Assembly: GCA_012838545.1 (NCBI GenBank)
Contig: DUPC01000060.1
Coordinates: 1-34,239 of the forward strand
Length of the DNA stretch: 34,239 bases
From: Acholeplasmataceae bacterium
GTDB lineage: Bacteria > Bacillota_I > Bacilli_A > ML615J-28 > CAG-313
Direction of reading: 5' to 3'
The notes under the pieces are model-generated. The model had not been told where the DNA came from. It saw only the letters and a program-made list of their open reading frames with translations, and did no database searches. Of this stretch, positions 19,699-29,141 are shown one piece after another. Both the position numbers and the translations under genes were made by a program. Position 1 is the stretch's first letter. Each line of letters starts with the position of its first letter.

Positions 19699-21894
19699 GT
19701 GGAAGCACCAAAAACGATTGACGATATTCTTAAAGCCGCAAGCGAATATTTGCATGAAGAGAAGAATATCAATTTGATTCAAAGAGCCTATGAGATTGCC
19801 ATGGAAAAACACCAAGGCCAAATGCGCCGTTCCGGAGAACCTTACGTTCAACACCCGCTTGAAGTCGCGTATTTATTAGCTACACTTCATACGGGACCGG
19901 CGACCATAGCTGCCGGATTGGTTCATGATGTCTTGGAAGACACCGATATGACTAAAGAAGAAATGACGGAACGTTTGGGCAAGGATGTTGCAGATATCGT
20001 TGATGGCGTCACCAAAATCAGCAAGCTAAAATACATGACGATGGAAAAAGCCTTGGCCAGCGATCATCAAAAAATCTTGTTGGCGATGGCCAAAGACATA
20101 CGGGTTGTTTTGGTTAAACTGGTCGATCGGTTGCATAATATGCGGACACTGGAACACCTCGCCCCGGATAAACGTCAAAAAATTGCCAAAGAAACCCTCG
20201 ACTTATACTCGCCGCTTGCTCATCGCTTGGGGATGTATCGGTTAAAAGCGGAACTTGAGGATTTAAGTTTAAAATATATTGCCCCGACCGAATATGAAGA
20301 TATTGCCCGCGCTATTCATGCGAAAAAAAGCGAACGCGAAGAAGATATCAACCAAATGATAAGCAAAATGGAAGCAATTTTGGATGAACATCAAGTCAAG
20401 AATTACGATATCAAAGGGCGCATCAAGAATATTTACAGTATTTATAAAAAAATCAGTTCTAAAGGCAAAACAATCGATGATATTTACGATTTGTTGGCCT
20501 TAAGGATTATTGTGGAAACTGTTGAGGATTGTTACCGAGTATTAGGTTTGGTGCATTCGGAATGGACACCGTTACCGATGCGTTTTAAAGATTATATAGC
20601 GGTACCGAAATCTAATCTTTATCAATCCCTTCATACTACAGTCGTCGGCCATGAAGGCAAGATTTTTGAAATCCAAATTCGCACTTATGAAATGGATGAG
20701 ATTGCGGAACTGGGGGTTGCCGCACACTGGGCTTATAAAGAAAACAATCCAGGTTATACCCCGGAAAAAGAACAACTGGAAATCGTGAATAAGCTTAAAT
20801 GGTATCGCGATTTATCGACTTATGTGGAGATGAGTCAAAATGCCGATCCGCTCGATAGTATCATCGAGGACATTTTCAGTGCCAATGTTTATATCTTTAC
20901 CCCTAAAGGGGATGTAATTGATTTACCTACCGGTTCGACTCCGCTTGATTTTGCTTATCGGATTCACACCGAAATCGGAAATAAGACCGTGGGTGCAATC
21001 GTCAACGGAAGGATAGTGCCTTTAAATTACAAGCTTAAAACTGGTGAGGTTGTAAACATTAAAACCAACAAAAACAGCCCCGGCCCTTCCTCAGAGTGGG
21101 TGAAAATCGTCAAGACTTCCCACGCGCGCAACAAAATCAAATCGTTCCTAAATAAACTTCAAAGGGACAATATTATTGCATTGGGAAAAGAAGAGTTTGA
21201 ACGTCAGTTGAAACTATTAAACCTTCCATTAACCCATTTCGACGACAAAGTTATCAACGAATACTTTGGCCGTAACAACATCACCACTTTAGAAGATTTA
21301 TATTACGAAATTGGTAAAGGGGTTATATCCGCTCGAAGCGCTATCAATCGCTTGATGGGCAATACCGAAACCAAATTGGATGATGAAACGGCTCTAAAGA
21401 TGTACTCGGAAAGCGAGGAAAAACCGCGTGCCAGACGTTCGCACAATAACGCTTACGGGATTGTTGTCGAGGGACTCGATAAAGCTCAACTCCGCCTGGG
21501 TAACTGTTGTCAACCAGTTTATGGCGACTCGATTACTGGATACATTTCCAAAGGAAGCGGTATTATTGTGCACCGGGAAGGCTGTCCGAATATCAATAAC
21601 GTGGACCAAGAGCGGTTTATCAATATTTATTGGGATCACGATTTCAGCGGACGGGTCTATGAGAGCACGATACAGATAAAGGCGGTTGACCGACCTAATT
21701 TGGTGGCGGAAATGATTAATATCATCAATACCACCAAAGGAAGCATTATTTCAGTGTCTTCTTCCAAAAACAAAGTTGGGGAATGCATCACGAAATTCAA
21801 ACTTCAAGTCGGCACCACCGATGAACTAAATCGCGTAATCGTTGCCTTGAGTAAAATTAGCGAGATTTACAATATCGAAAGGATTTTCAAATAA
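19699..21894 (+). CDS. Bifunctional (p)ppGpp synthetase/hydrolase (Rel/SpoT homologue)
   Basis: HD domain GLVHDVLEDTDMT, synthetase RFKDYIAVPKSNLYQSLHTTVVG, TGS IYIFTPKGDVIDLPTGSTPLDFAYRIHTEIG, C-terminal ACT. GTG 19699 with AGGAGG RBS preferred over 19690. Confidence 0.95.
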   Translation: MEAPKTIDDILKAASEYLHEEKNINLIQRAYEIAMEKHQGQMRRSGEPYVQHPLEVAYLLATLHTGPATIAAGLVHDVLEDTDMTKEEMTERLGKDVADIVDGVTKISKLKYMTMEKALASDHQKILLAMAKDIRVVLVKLVDRLHNMRTLEHLAPDKRQKIAKETLDLYSPLAHRLGMYRLKAELEDLSLKYIAPTEYEDIARAIHAKKSEREEDINQMISKMEAILDEHQVKNYDIKGRIKNIYSIYKKISSKGKTIDDIYDLLALRIIVETVEDCYRVLGLVHSEWTPLPMRFKDYIAVPKSNLYQSLHTTVVGHEGKIFEIQIRTYEMDEIAELGVAAHWAYKENNPGYTPEKEQLEIVNKLKWYRDLSTYVEMSQNADPLDSIIEDIFSANVYIFTPKGDVIDLPTGSTPLDFAYRIHTEIGNKTVGAIVNGRIVPLNYKLKTGEVVNIKTNKNSPGPSSEWVKIVKTSHARNKIKSFLNKLQRDNIIALGKEEFERQLKLLNLPLTHFDDKVINEYFGRNNITTLEDLYYEIGKGVISARSAINRLMGNTETKLDDETALKMYSESEEKPRARRSHNNAYGIVVEGLDKAQLRLGNCCQPVYGDSITGYISKGSGIIVHREGCPNINNVDQERFINIYWDHDFSGRVYESTIQIKAVDRPNLVAEMINIINTTKGSIISVSSSKNKVGECITKFKLQVGTTDELNRVIVALSKISEIYNIERIFK

Positions 21895-21896
21895 AC

Positions 21897-22337
21897 ATGA
21901 AAGTAGTTGTTCAACGCGTAAAGAAAGCAAGTTGTATCGTTGACGGCCACGTGGTTTCCCAAATCGGAAAAGGCTATTTGCTTTTGGTAGGCTTTACGCA
22001 TGGGGATACAATCGAAGAAGCGAAGAAGATGGCTAAGAAAATTTCCAATTTACGCATTTTTGAAGATGAAAACCAAAAAATGAACTTATCGATTCAAACC
22101 ATTAAAGGAGAAATTCTTTCCATATCGCAATTTACTTTGTATGCAGATACGGAGAAAGGGAATCGTCCTTCCTTTGTTGACAGTATGAATCCCGACGAAG
22201 CATCAAAGCTATATGAAGAATTTAACCAAATCTTGGAAAGCGAGTATCACATCCCCGTAAAAGCAGGTGTTTTTGGCGCCCACATGGAACTCGCTATAGT
22301 TTGTGATGGTCCAGTGACAATCTCGCTTTCTTTTTAA
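21897..22337 (+). CDS. dtd: D-aminoacyl-tRNA deacylase
   Basis: MKVVVQRVKKASCIVDG; LLLVGFTHGD; GEILSISQFTLYADTEKGNRPSF; VKAGVFGAHMELAIVCDGPVTISL. Confidence 0.96.
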   Translation: MKVVVQRVKKASCIVDGHVVSQIGKGYLLLVGFTHGDTIEEAKKMAKKISNLRIFEDENQKMNLSIQTIKGEILSISQFTLYADTEKGNRPSFVDSMNPDEASKLYEEFNQILESEYHIPVKAGVFGAHMELAIVCDGPVTISLSF

Positions 22338-22362
22338 TATCGTTCTAAGGGGGGGGAAAAGC

Positions 22363-24078
22363 ATGAAAAATAATAGCCGGTTCTTGCTTTTAGAATACTT
22401 GTATTCGCTTGGACTACCCTTCTTAACGCAAATGACTATTTGTTTTTGGGATAAAGACTTTTCTGACAACCTTGCACAATTGTTGCTTTCCAAACCGGAA
22501 GTTACAGTTTTGCATGCCAAGGGAACAAGGGTTTTTACCAAAACTTATCCCCTAGCGGAAATCAATGACACCATAATTGACTTTGCGATTGAAATGAAAG
22601 AAAAAATGGTTTTGTCCTATCAGGATTTTACTTACTCTCTTAAAGACCCATATTATCGCAAAGACATGCGTGAACTTTCGTTTGAAATTTTATTGATGGT
22701 TCCTTTTTTTCCCGAAACGGAAAGAATTACGGGTGTAGCATTATTCTATTTTTCGAAGAAATTTAGTCTCGAAGATGAATCGATAACCAAAATAAGCGCC
22801 AAAGGATTACGAAAACTAATGGAATCATTGGTTCAAGACGAAACAGAAGCGCTTCATCAAGAGATTGTAAAACAAACTTACCGGGAATTGGCTATGCCTT
22901 GGGTTTTATTTTCTGACCAAAAGGTTTATTTATCCCCTTTTATGGAACAAGCGTTAAATCAAGAAACAAATGTGATTTCTTTAATGCAATGGAAGGAATT
23001 AATCAAAGCAAATCCTCAATTAAACCTAGTAAAAAAAACGGAAATTTTAAATTGTTTAGTGGAATATTATTCGGAGAATAATATTACTAGGATCGACAAA
23101 CCTGTTTTTGCCATTGACTATCTTGATCGGCATGGATTGGAACGGTTCACCTTGTTGTTTTTATCTTACCGCGGTTGGGAAGAAAAAACAACGCTTGATC
23201 ATTTCGAACTGTTTAACGAACTAGTTCCTCACAACAAGGAAAAACCCTTGCTTTACAAGGTAAATGATGAAACAATTGTTTCTTTAGTTTCCGGAAATCT
23301 CGATAAAAGGTTTTTGACAAAATTGGAAAACCGCTTGAAAGACTATCGTTTTATCTACATGCGTTCCGGGCGAGAATTCCCGGTGAAATTAGCTTTAAAA
23401 CCGATCATAGATTATCTAATGACTACTAATGCCGAAAACTTTGTGCTTTCTGAATATTTAGATTTCCGCAATAAACAAAACGAACATCAATATTTGCTTG
23501 ATGCCATCAAAGACAACCAGTTTCATATTAAGCAATATCCGGTTTGCAATACTTTGAATTATCAAAAATGGGGAACTTACTTAATAATGGAGGTTCGAGG
23601 GGTGAAACCAACCCCAGATTTCCAGGAATTTCAAATCAAAAAAATGATGCAATATTTGCTTGTTAACAAAATTGAAAAACCGATAATTTCGCTTGATAGT
23701 GTCTTGTTGCGAAAGCGAACCATTTGGAATCAATTAAAGAAAATCAGCGAAATATATCCTGATACTCTAACTTTAATCGTATCAAGTACCGAAAATAAAC
23801 GGGCCTCTAATAGCGCTATTAGCGATTATTTCCATCGGTTACGCCAAATGGGAATAACCATTTTGGTTGATTCCACGCTTTTTTCGTCAAATTTGTCCTA
23901 TCAATTATTCCCGCTTTTGGAGGGGATTGCGATAGAAGACTGGGGATTGTTGGAAAACGATTTGGGAAAAACGCTTATCAGTTTTTATCTTGAACGCAAA
24001 AAACAAGTAATTATTTTAAAATCAACCACCAATTTTCATCATGAATTAATCTATCAGATCAACAAGCCAACGAGTTAA
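22363..24078 (+). CDS. Putative GAF - degenerate GGDEF - degenerate EAL protein
   Basis: N-terminal GAF-like region; LLYKVNDETIVSLV where the GGDEF signature would sit; LLDAIKDNQFHIKQYPVCNTLNYQKWGTYLIMEVRG resembling the EAL N-terminal block; LRQMGITILVDSTLFSSNLSYQLFPLLEGIAIEDWGLLEN resembling the EAL DDFG-region topology. Confidence 0.5.
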   Translation: MKNNSRFLLLEYLYSLGLPFLTQMTICFWDKDFSDNLAQLLLSKPEVTVLHAKGTRVFTKTYPLAEINDTIIDFAIEMKEKMVLSYQDFTYSLKDPYYRKDMRELSFEILLMVPFFPETERITGVALFYFSKKFSLEDESITKISAKGLRKLMESLVQDETEALHQEIVKQTYRELAMPWVLFSDQKVYLSPFMEQALNQETNVISLMQWKELIKANPQLNLVKKTEILNCLVEYYSENNITRIDKPVFAIDYLDRHGLERFTLLFLSYRGWEEKTTLDHFELFNELVPHNKEKPLLYKVNDETIVSLVSGNLDKRFLTKLENRLKDYRFIYMRSGREFPVKLALKPIIDYLMTTNAENFVLSEYLDFRNKQNEHQYLLDAIKDNQFHIKQYPVCNTLNYQKWGTYLIMEVRGVKPTPDFQEFQIKKMMQYLLVNKIEKPIISLDSVLLRKRTIWNQLKKISEIYPDTLTLIVSSTENKRASNSAISDYFHRLRQMGITILVDSTLFSSNLSYQLFPLLEGIAIEDWGLLENDLGKTLISFYLERKKQVIILKSTTNFHHELIYQINKPTS

Positions 24079-24108
24079 GGTTATTGGCACTACAAAGGAG
24101 GAATTACC

Positions 24109-25419
24109 ATGGTAGACTTTATTTTATCCTTTATTCTCCCCCGCAAGATGGTAAGACATCGGGACATGAATATTTTTATTGCGGTATTATTGTATTTTGC
24201 GTGTTTTTTTGTAGCCATCGGTTCATCAAATTTTGTGGGCACAAGCTACATTAAGAAACACGAACAAGATGTTTTGCTTTATTCTGAACTAAAAGCTCTT
24301 ACGGATGAAAGTCCTATTACGCTATTTCCGGTCGAAGTGGAAAAAACCGAAGCTGGGACGAAACAAATTAAATTTGACGAAAACATTCATTTAGAAAGGA
24401 TTACCTCCCAAACTGTTTTAGAGGATAAAACTGTCATCAATCTTTTAGTTTTTTATGATTTAGATTATGATTTTCAAAAACCAGAAGAACATCCTTTAAA
24501 TTTTGATTTAGAAGGGTATTTCCGTCATGTCCCTGCCGAAAACGAAAAAGACATGCTTTTCCTGGTAACGAAAGACTACCTTTTTTACATCCATAACCAT
24601 GGAGCCTTTGAGAACGGGGTAAAATATTTTGATAAATCGCAGGAAGGATCAGTTTATAAAGTCGACGACCAAGGTAAAGAAATATATTATCTTCCAAAGG
24701 ATGAAACCGAGATTTCGGTAAATGAATTTGGCGATATCGATACCACGAAATGGACAGAAGTCGTAACATCGGCTTCAGCTAAAGATGAAAACGGCGAGTA
24801 TTTCAAATTCATTACTCTTGAAGACCAAGAACCCGAAAAATTTACCGCTGTTCGGCGCTTAAATGACAATCCAATTGTCGCTCTCAGAACCGGTTTTATG
24901 CTTGATTATGCTTCTGCGGAATTTTATAATTTTGAGTTAAACGGGTTTAGCGGCAAAGTTAAGGATTTGGCAATGGAATGGTATAATTTCATTGTCAATG
25001 TGCAAGCTAGTTCCATTAAACTCAACAACCAGATATTCGGCTTTTTAACTATTTTTATCATTCCGTTTTTGTTTATCATTGCCACTTGGCTAATGTCGCG
25101 CAAGTACGGCGAATTAACGCGGTTTAGAGAATATTATGTAATCGCCGGAGTGGCACTGGTTGTTCCGAGCTTAATTTCCTTTGTTTTAGGTTTCTTTATG
25201 CCTTATTTCTCTTATGCCCGTTATTTCATGTTTGTGCAAATCGGTTTTTACATGTTGGTTATCTTTAGGATAAACTCCGATAAACGGCTGGCAAATCCCG
25301 CCAAAGCGCACACCGATGAAATTAAATTGCCAGACAAACTTACCACAAAACCGTTACAAAAGAAAAGTTATTACGACGAAGAAGATTCGGGTGACCACAA
25401 GCCAAGCGAAATTGACTAA
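24109..25419 (+). CDS. DUF1189-like integral membrane protein
   Basis: Short N-terminal amphipathic stretch LSFILPRKMVRHRDMN then TM, long extracellular-type domain, three C-terminal TMs; RBS aaaggagg. Family call is tentative. Confidence 0.5.
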   Translation: MVDFILSFILPRKMVRHRDMNIFIAVLLYFACFFVAIGSSNFVGTSYIKKHEQDVLLYSELKALTDESPITLFPVEVEKTEAGTKQIKFDENIHLERITSQTVLEDKTVINLLVFYDLDYDFQKPEEHPLNFDLEGYFRHVPAENEKDMLFLVTKDYLFYIHNHGAFENGVKYFDKSQEGSVYKVDDQGKEIYYLPKDETEISVNEFGDIDTTKWTEVVTSASAKDENGEYFKFITLEDQEPEKFTAVRRLNDNPIVALRTGFMLDYASAEFYNFELNGFSGKVKDLAMEWYNFIVNVQASSIKLNNQIFGFLTIFIIPFLFIIATWLMSRKYGELTRFREYYVIAGVALVVPSLISFVLGFFMPYFSYARYFMFVQIGFYMLVIFRINSDKRLANPAKAHTDEIKLPDKLTTKPLQKKSYYDEEDSGDHKPSEID

Positions 25420-25480
25420 TAAAATAGTGATAACTTAATTCCCTTCTGCATATAGTTTAATGAATGACGGAGGGAATATC

Positions 25481-25999
25481 ATGATTAAGAAAAACCAATT
25501 GGCCTTAATATTTTTAACTGTTGTAACAATGTTAGCGGTTTGGTATATCAGAACGCCAATAGATAAAGATCAAGATAATGACGATTTGGTTAGCGGGAAA
25601 ATTACCGAAACCGGCAGGCTTCCGGAAATATTGGCTATGAGAGAAGCTATCAGAGCAGAAAGAAGTATAGTGGCAATGAGCTTTGATGCAGTATTGGCCG
25701 ATGAAAACGCTACTTTAGCCAGCAAAGAATTAGCGATACAAGAAAAGAAAGCTCTTTCTGCCTTAACCGAAAAAGAGGTGCTGTTGGAACAAAAAGCCAT
25801 CAACATCGGTTATCGCGATGCCTTTGTTCACGCCACTAGTGCCGGTGTGGAAATATTAGTCATTTCAGAGGAAGAAAGCGCCGCCCTTGCCAATGAAATT
25901 ATTCAGCTTGCTTTTTTGAGTTTTGACACCGATTCCATAGTGGTCGATTTCAAAACCGCTGAGCAAATAAAAATTCACAATAATAACCCATCAGATTGA
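25481..25999 (+). CDS. SpoIIIAH-like family protein
   Basis: MIKKNQLALIFLTVVTMLAVWYIRTP TM start, EILAMREAIRAERSIVAMSFDAVLADENATLASKELAIQEKKALSALTEKEVLLEQKAINIGYRDAFVHATSAGVEILVIS matches the SpoIIIAH pattern. Start at 25481 with GGAGG RBS. Confidence 0.8.
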   Translation: MIKKNQLALIFLTVVTMLAVWYIRTPIDKDQDNDDLVSGKITETGRLPEILAMREAIRAERSIVAMSFDAVLADENATLASKELAIQEKKALSALTEKEVLLEQKAINIGYRDAFVHATSAGVEILVISEEESAALANEIIQLAFLSFDTDSIVVDFKTAEQIKIHNNNPSD

Positions 26000-26026
26000 C
26001 TTATCGAAAAAAAGTCAATCTTTTTT
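25993..26026 (+). terminator. Intrinsic terminator of the SpoIIIAH-like gene
   Basis: AGATTGACTT (25993-26002) / AAGTCAATCT (26012-26021) followed by T-run; stop codon TGA lies in the left arm. Confidence 0.8.
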
Positions 26027-26062
26027 GGGGCACTTTTAAGAAGTTTGTAGTTAAACATTCTA

Positions 26063-26102
26063 AAAAAGGACACTTTGCAGGGTTTGCTAAAGTGTCCTTT
26101 TT
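26063..26102. repeat. 14-bp perfect inverted repeat (terminator-like in both directions)
   Basis: AAAAAGGACACTTT (26063-26076) / AAAGTGTCCTTTTT (26089-26102). Confidence 0.8.
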
Positions 26103-26205
26103 GCACTCAAGATACATATTATTTTTTCTTTTTTAATGGTGACAGATTCAAACTTAATACCAAATTGTTCTAAATTCAAAAGTTTTTTGATATCATAATA
26201 TATGA

Positions 26206-26262
26206 GATTCCTTTCCATATGTAATTTTTGAGTAGCAATCAAATTATTACATGAAAGGAATC
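26206..26262. repeat. Imperfect inverted repeat in intergenic region
   Basis: GATTCCTTTC(cat)ATGTAAT (26206-26225) / ATTACATGAAAGGAATC (26246-26262). Confidence 0.65.
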
Positions 26263-26332
26263 CATTTTCTTTTTTAAAAAACCTATAAAGAAGATTGTGG
26301 TGACCACAAACATCTTTAAAGGGTCTTTTTTT

Positions 26333-26349
26333 GGTGTAAACACCCTTTT
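26333..26349. terminator. Bidirectional terminator-like hairpin near the end of the aldehyde dehydrogenase gene
   Basis: GGTGT-aa-ACACC flanked by T-run on both sides of the hairpin (ttttttt...ccttttt). Confidence 0.55.
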
Positions 26350-26393
26350 TACAGCGTTTGAAAGAAAAAAGGGCAGGATTTTAATTTTTCGAA

Positions 26394-27767
26394 TTATTTT
26401 AGAAAGAATCGTTTGATGATTCTTTGGGTTCGTTCGGAATATGGCGGGTATTTAATCATTAATTCTCTGCGGGGATGTTTTTCATAAACGCTTTTCAAAT
26501 GCGAAAAGGTCAAAAACGATTGATAGCCATGATAACTTCCCGTGCCGCTTGTGAAGATACCCCCGAACGGAAGATTGTGGTTCACTAAATGCGAAATCGT
26601 GTCGTTGACGGATACCCCTCCGCTCTTGATGCGCGAAATAATGCGATTGTTGAAAAAATTATTTTCGCTAAAGACATATAGGGCAAGCGGATTGGGGTTT
26701 TGACTAATGATTTCATAAATTTCTTCCTCATCTTGATAAGTGATGATTGGAAGAATCGGTCCAAAGATTTCTTCTTTCATGATTGGGGAATTGATATCAT
26801 CAAGAAGAATCAAAGTAGGGCTAATCTTTAGAGTGTTTCGGTTATAAGTACCCCCGCCCAAGATATTGGCATTTTCCAAATAACCGATTAAGCGATTAAA
26901 ATGCCTTTCCGAAATAATGCGTGGGTATTCATCATTATCGATGGGGGATTCGCCCAACATTTTTTTAATAAAGTAATTCAAAGCGTTGACCGTCGATTTA
27001 AGCATGCTTTTGTGGCAGATGACATAATCGGGCGCTACGCACGTTTGCCCCGCATTCACCACTTTGCCGAAAAGCAATCTCTGGGCAATTTTATCGATGC
27101 GGGTAACATTATGAATGATAGCGGGAGATTTACCTCCTAGTTCCAAAGTTACTCTTGCTAAATTCTTTGCGCCAATGGAGGCAATTTTTTTGCCCACCGC
27201 CGAAGAACCGGTAAAAAAGAGATGGTCAAACGGTTGATTCAACAGTTCATCTGCCACAGCATGGTCGCCAACAATCACAATCACATATTGAGGTTCAAAT
27301 AACTCCCCAATCATTTCTTGTAAAACCTTAGCGGAAGCCTTTGTTTGGCTGGAAGGTTTGATTACCGCTGTTCCGCCGGAGGCAATCGCTCCCACGAGTG
27401 GCATTAAAGCAAGTTGAATCGGATAATTCCAAGGGGAAAGAATTAAATTGACTCCAAGTGGTTGCGCTATTTGATAACTTTTCCCTGGTTTTAAAATAAG
27501 CGGTGTTTTAACCCGTTTGGGATTCATCCACCGTTTTAAATGTTTGATATGGTATTTTATCTCCGATAAAACAATCCATATTTCGGTTAGGATGGCTTCG
27601 GTTTCACCTTTATTTAAGTCGCTCTTTAAAGCTTCGATTAAGCGGTTTTGATAACGAATCACACCTTGATAAAGCCGTTTAAGCATGGCTTTCCGAAAAT
27701 GATAATCAAGCGTGGTATTGCTGTCAAAGAAATTTTTCTGTTCTTTATAAATTGATTCGATGTTCAT
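26394..27767 (-). CDS. Aldehyde dehydrogenase (fatty aldehyde dehydrogenase type)
   Basis: PLGVNLILSPWNYPIQLALMPLVGAIASGGTAVIKPS; FTGSSAVGKKIA; TLELGGKSPAII; NAGQTCVAPDYVI; KEEIFGPILPIITY; LPFGGIFTSGTGSYHGYQSFLTFSHLKSV. Confidence 0.95.
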   Translation of the reverse strand: MNIESIYKEQKNFFDSNTTLDYHFRKAMLKRLYQGVIRYQNRLIEALKSDLNKGETEAILTEIWIVLSEIKYHIKHLKRWMNPKRVKTPLILKPGKSYQIAQPLGVNLILSPWNYPIQLALMPLVGAIASGGTAVIKPSSQTKASAKVLQEMIGELFEPQYVIVIVGDHAVADELLNQPFDHLFFTGSSAVGKKIASIGAKNLARVTLELGGKSPAIIHNVTRIDKIAQRLLFGKVVNAGQTCVAPDYVICHKSMLKSTVNALNYFIKKMLGESPIDNDEYPRIISERHFNRLIGYLENANILGGGTYNRNTLKISPTLILLDDINSPIMKEEIFGPILPIITYQDEEEIYEIISQNPNPLALYVFSENNFFNNRIISRIKSGGVSVNDTISHLVNHNLPFGGIFTSGTGSYHGYQSFLTFSHLKSVYEKHPRRELMIKYPPYSERTQRIIKRFFLK

Positions 27768-27844
27768 TTTATCACCTAGAGTTATTATACCATTTTTAGG
27801 GTTTTTTTTGATACTTAATGCAAAAACAATGAATGATGAAACAT

Positions 27845-27873
27845 TTTACATTTAGGAGGCTTTTTGATATAAT
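27845..27873 (+). promoter_or_regulatory. Sigma-A-type promoter upstream of the PlsC-like gene
   Basis: TTTACA (27845-27850), 17 nt spacer, TATAAT (27868-27873). Confidence 0.65.
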
Positions 27874-27907
27874 GGAAAGAGAGAGATAAGAAAAAGAGGT
27901 TTAAAAC

Positions 27908-29125
27908 ATGAAGAAAAAAGGCAACGAAAAAGTAAAACCATCAATCTTTTGGGTGATTGTTCTAATAACGTTAATCAAAATTTATGTCTTTTTTGCGATG
28001 AAGGTAACTTTTAACCGAAAAGCTTTAAAAACAAAGCCGAAACGGGGCAGGATTCTGATTTACAATCATTATTCCAATAAAGACCATTTTTTAACCGCCG
28101 CCGCAATCGGTTATCGTCGCATCAATTATGTTTTGTCCAGCTATTATTATTATAATCCAAAGTTGGTAAAATTTTTAAATATCATCAAAGCCATCAAAAA
28201 GGAGCAATTTAAACCAGATTTGCTGGCAATTCGCAAAATCAAAAAAGTCATTAATCAAAAAGGGATAGTTGCAATTGCGCCTACGGGACAAGTTTCGATT
28301 CACGGCAATTCCACCTATATTTCTCCTGCAATCATAAAGCTTATCCGGTTTTGCAATGCAGATGTAATTGGACTTCAAATCAGGGGTTCGCATTTATGTT
28401 ATCCGAAATGGCGAACCAGCGAACGCCGGTGCCGAATCGATACCAAATTTGTTACGGTAATAACCAAAGAAGAAATTCCAACCTTAACCGATGATGAGAT
28501 TTATCAAAGAGTGTCAAAGTCGATTGATATTCGCGAGTATGAAGATCAAAAAACCATGAAACGCATTATAAAAGGGGAAGGACTTATGGAGGGCTTGGAA
28601 AATGTTTTGGTTGTATGTCCCAAATGCCACCACAAGTACACTAATGTTGTCGATAAACACGAAATGAAGTGTACGCATTGTGGCAATCATGTACGCATGG
28701 ATCAATACGGCTTTTTGCATGGCGTAACCGATCAAGATAAATCCTTCTTTAGCGAAGTCGAGTGGTATGATTATCAAAAGGAATTTATCCGTAAAGCGGT
28801 TCATCAGCCAGACTTTAAGCTAGAAAACCAAGTCGATCTCTTCAGCAACATCAAATCCCTAACTACCCTCGATTATGTCGGTAGCGGAGTGATTACCCTA
28901 ACAAACAGCGAATTATATTATGAAGGTACGATTGCCGGGGAAAAAGTGGTAAAACACTTTAAACTAGATTTGCTGACCCAACTTCCGTTTGCGCCGGCTT
29001 CCCATTTTGAAGTACCCGACTATGATGCCAGTTTTAAATTCGTTCCAACCGACAATATTAAAGCCGTAATGGAATGGGTGGTTGCGATTGACATTATGCA
29101 CGAAGAGCGTCATGGTCATAAATAA
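27908..29125 (+). CDS. PlsC-like lysophospholipid acyltransferase with C-terminal zinc ribbon
   Basis: ILIYNHYSNKDHFLTAAAIGYR (HX4D), variant APTGQVSIHGN at the EGTRS position, then CPKCHHKY...MKCTHCGNHVRMD. Confidence 0.75.
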   Translation: MKKKGNEKVKPSIFWVIVLITLIKIYVFFAMKVTFNRKALKTKPKRGRILIYNHYSNKDHFLTAAAIGYRRINYVLSSYYYYNPKLVKFLNIIKAIKKEQFKPDLLAIRKIKKVINQKGIVAIAPTGQVSIHGNSTYISPAIIKLIRFCNADVIGLQIRGSHLCYPKWRTSERRCRIDTKFVTVITKEEIPTLTDDEIYQRVSKSIDIREYEDQKTMKRIIKGEGLMEGLENVLVVCPKCHHKYTNVVDKHEMKCTHCGNHVRMDQYGFLHGVTDQDKSFFSEVEWYDYQKEFIRKAVHQPDFKLENQVDLFSNIKSLTTLDYVGSGVITLTNSELYYEGTIAGEKVVKHFKLDLLTQLPFAPASHFEVPDYDASFKFVPTDNIKAVMEWVVAIDIMHEERHGHK

Positions 29126-29141
29126 AAAAGGATTTGATTGC

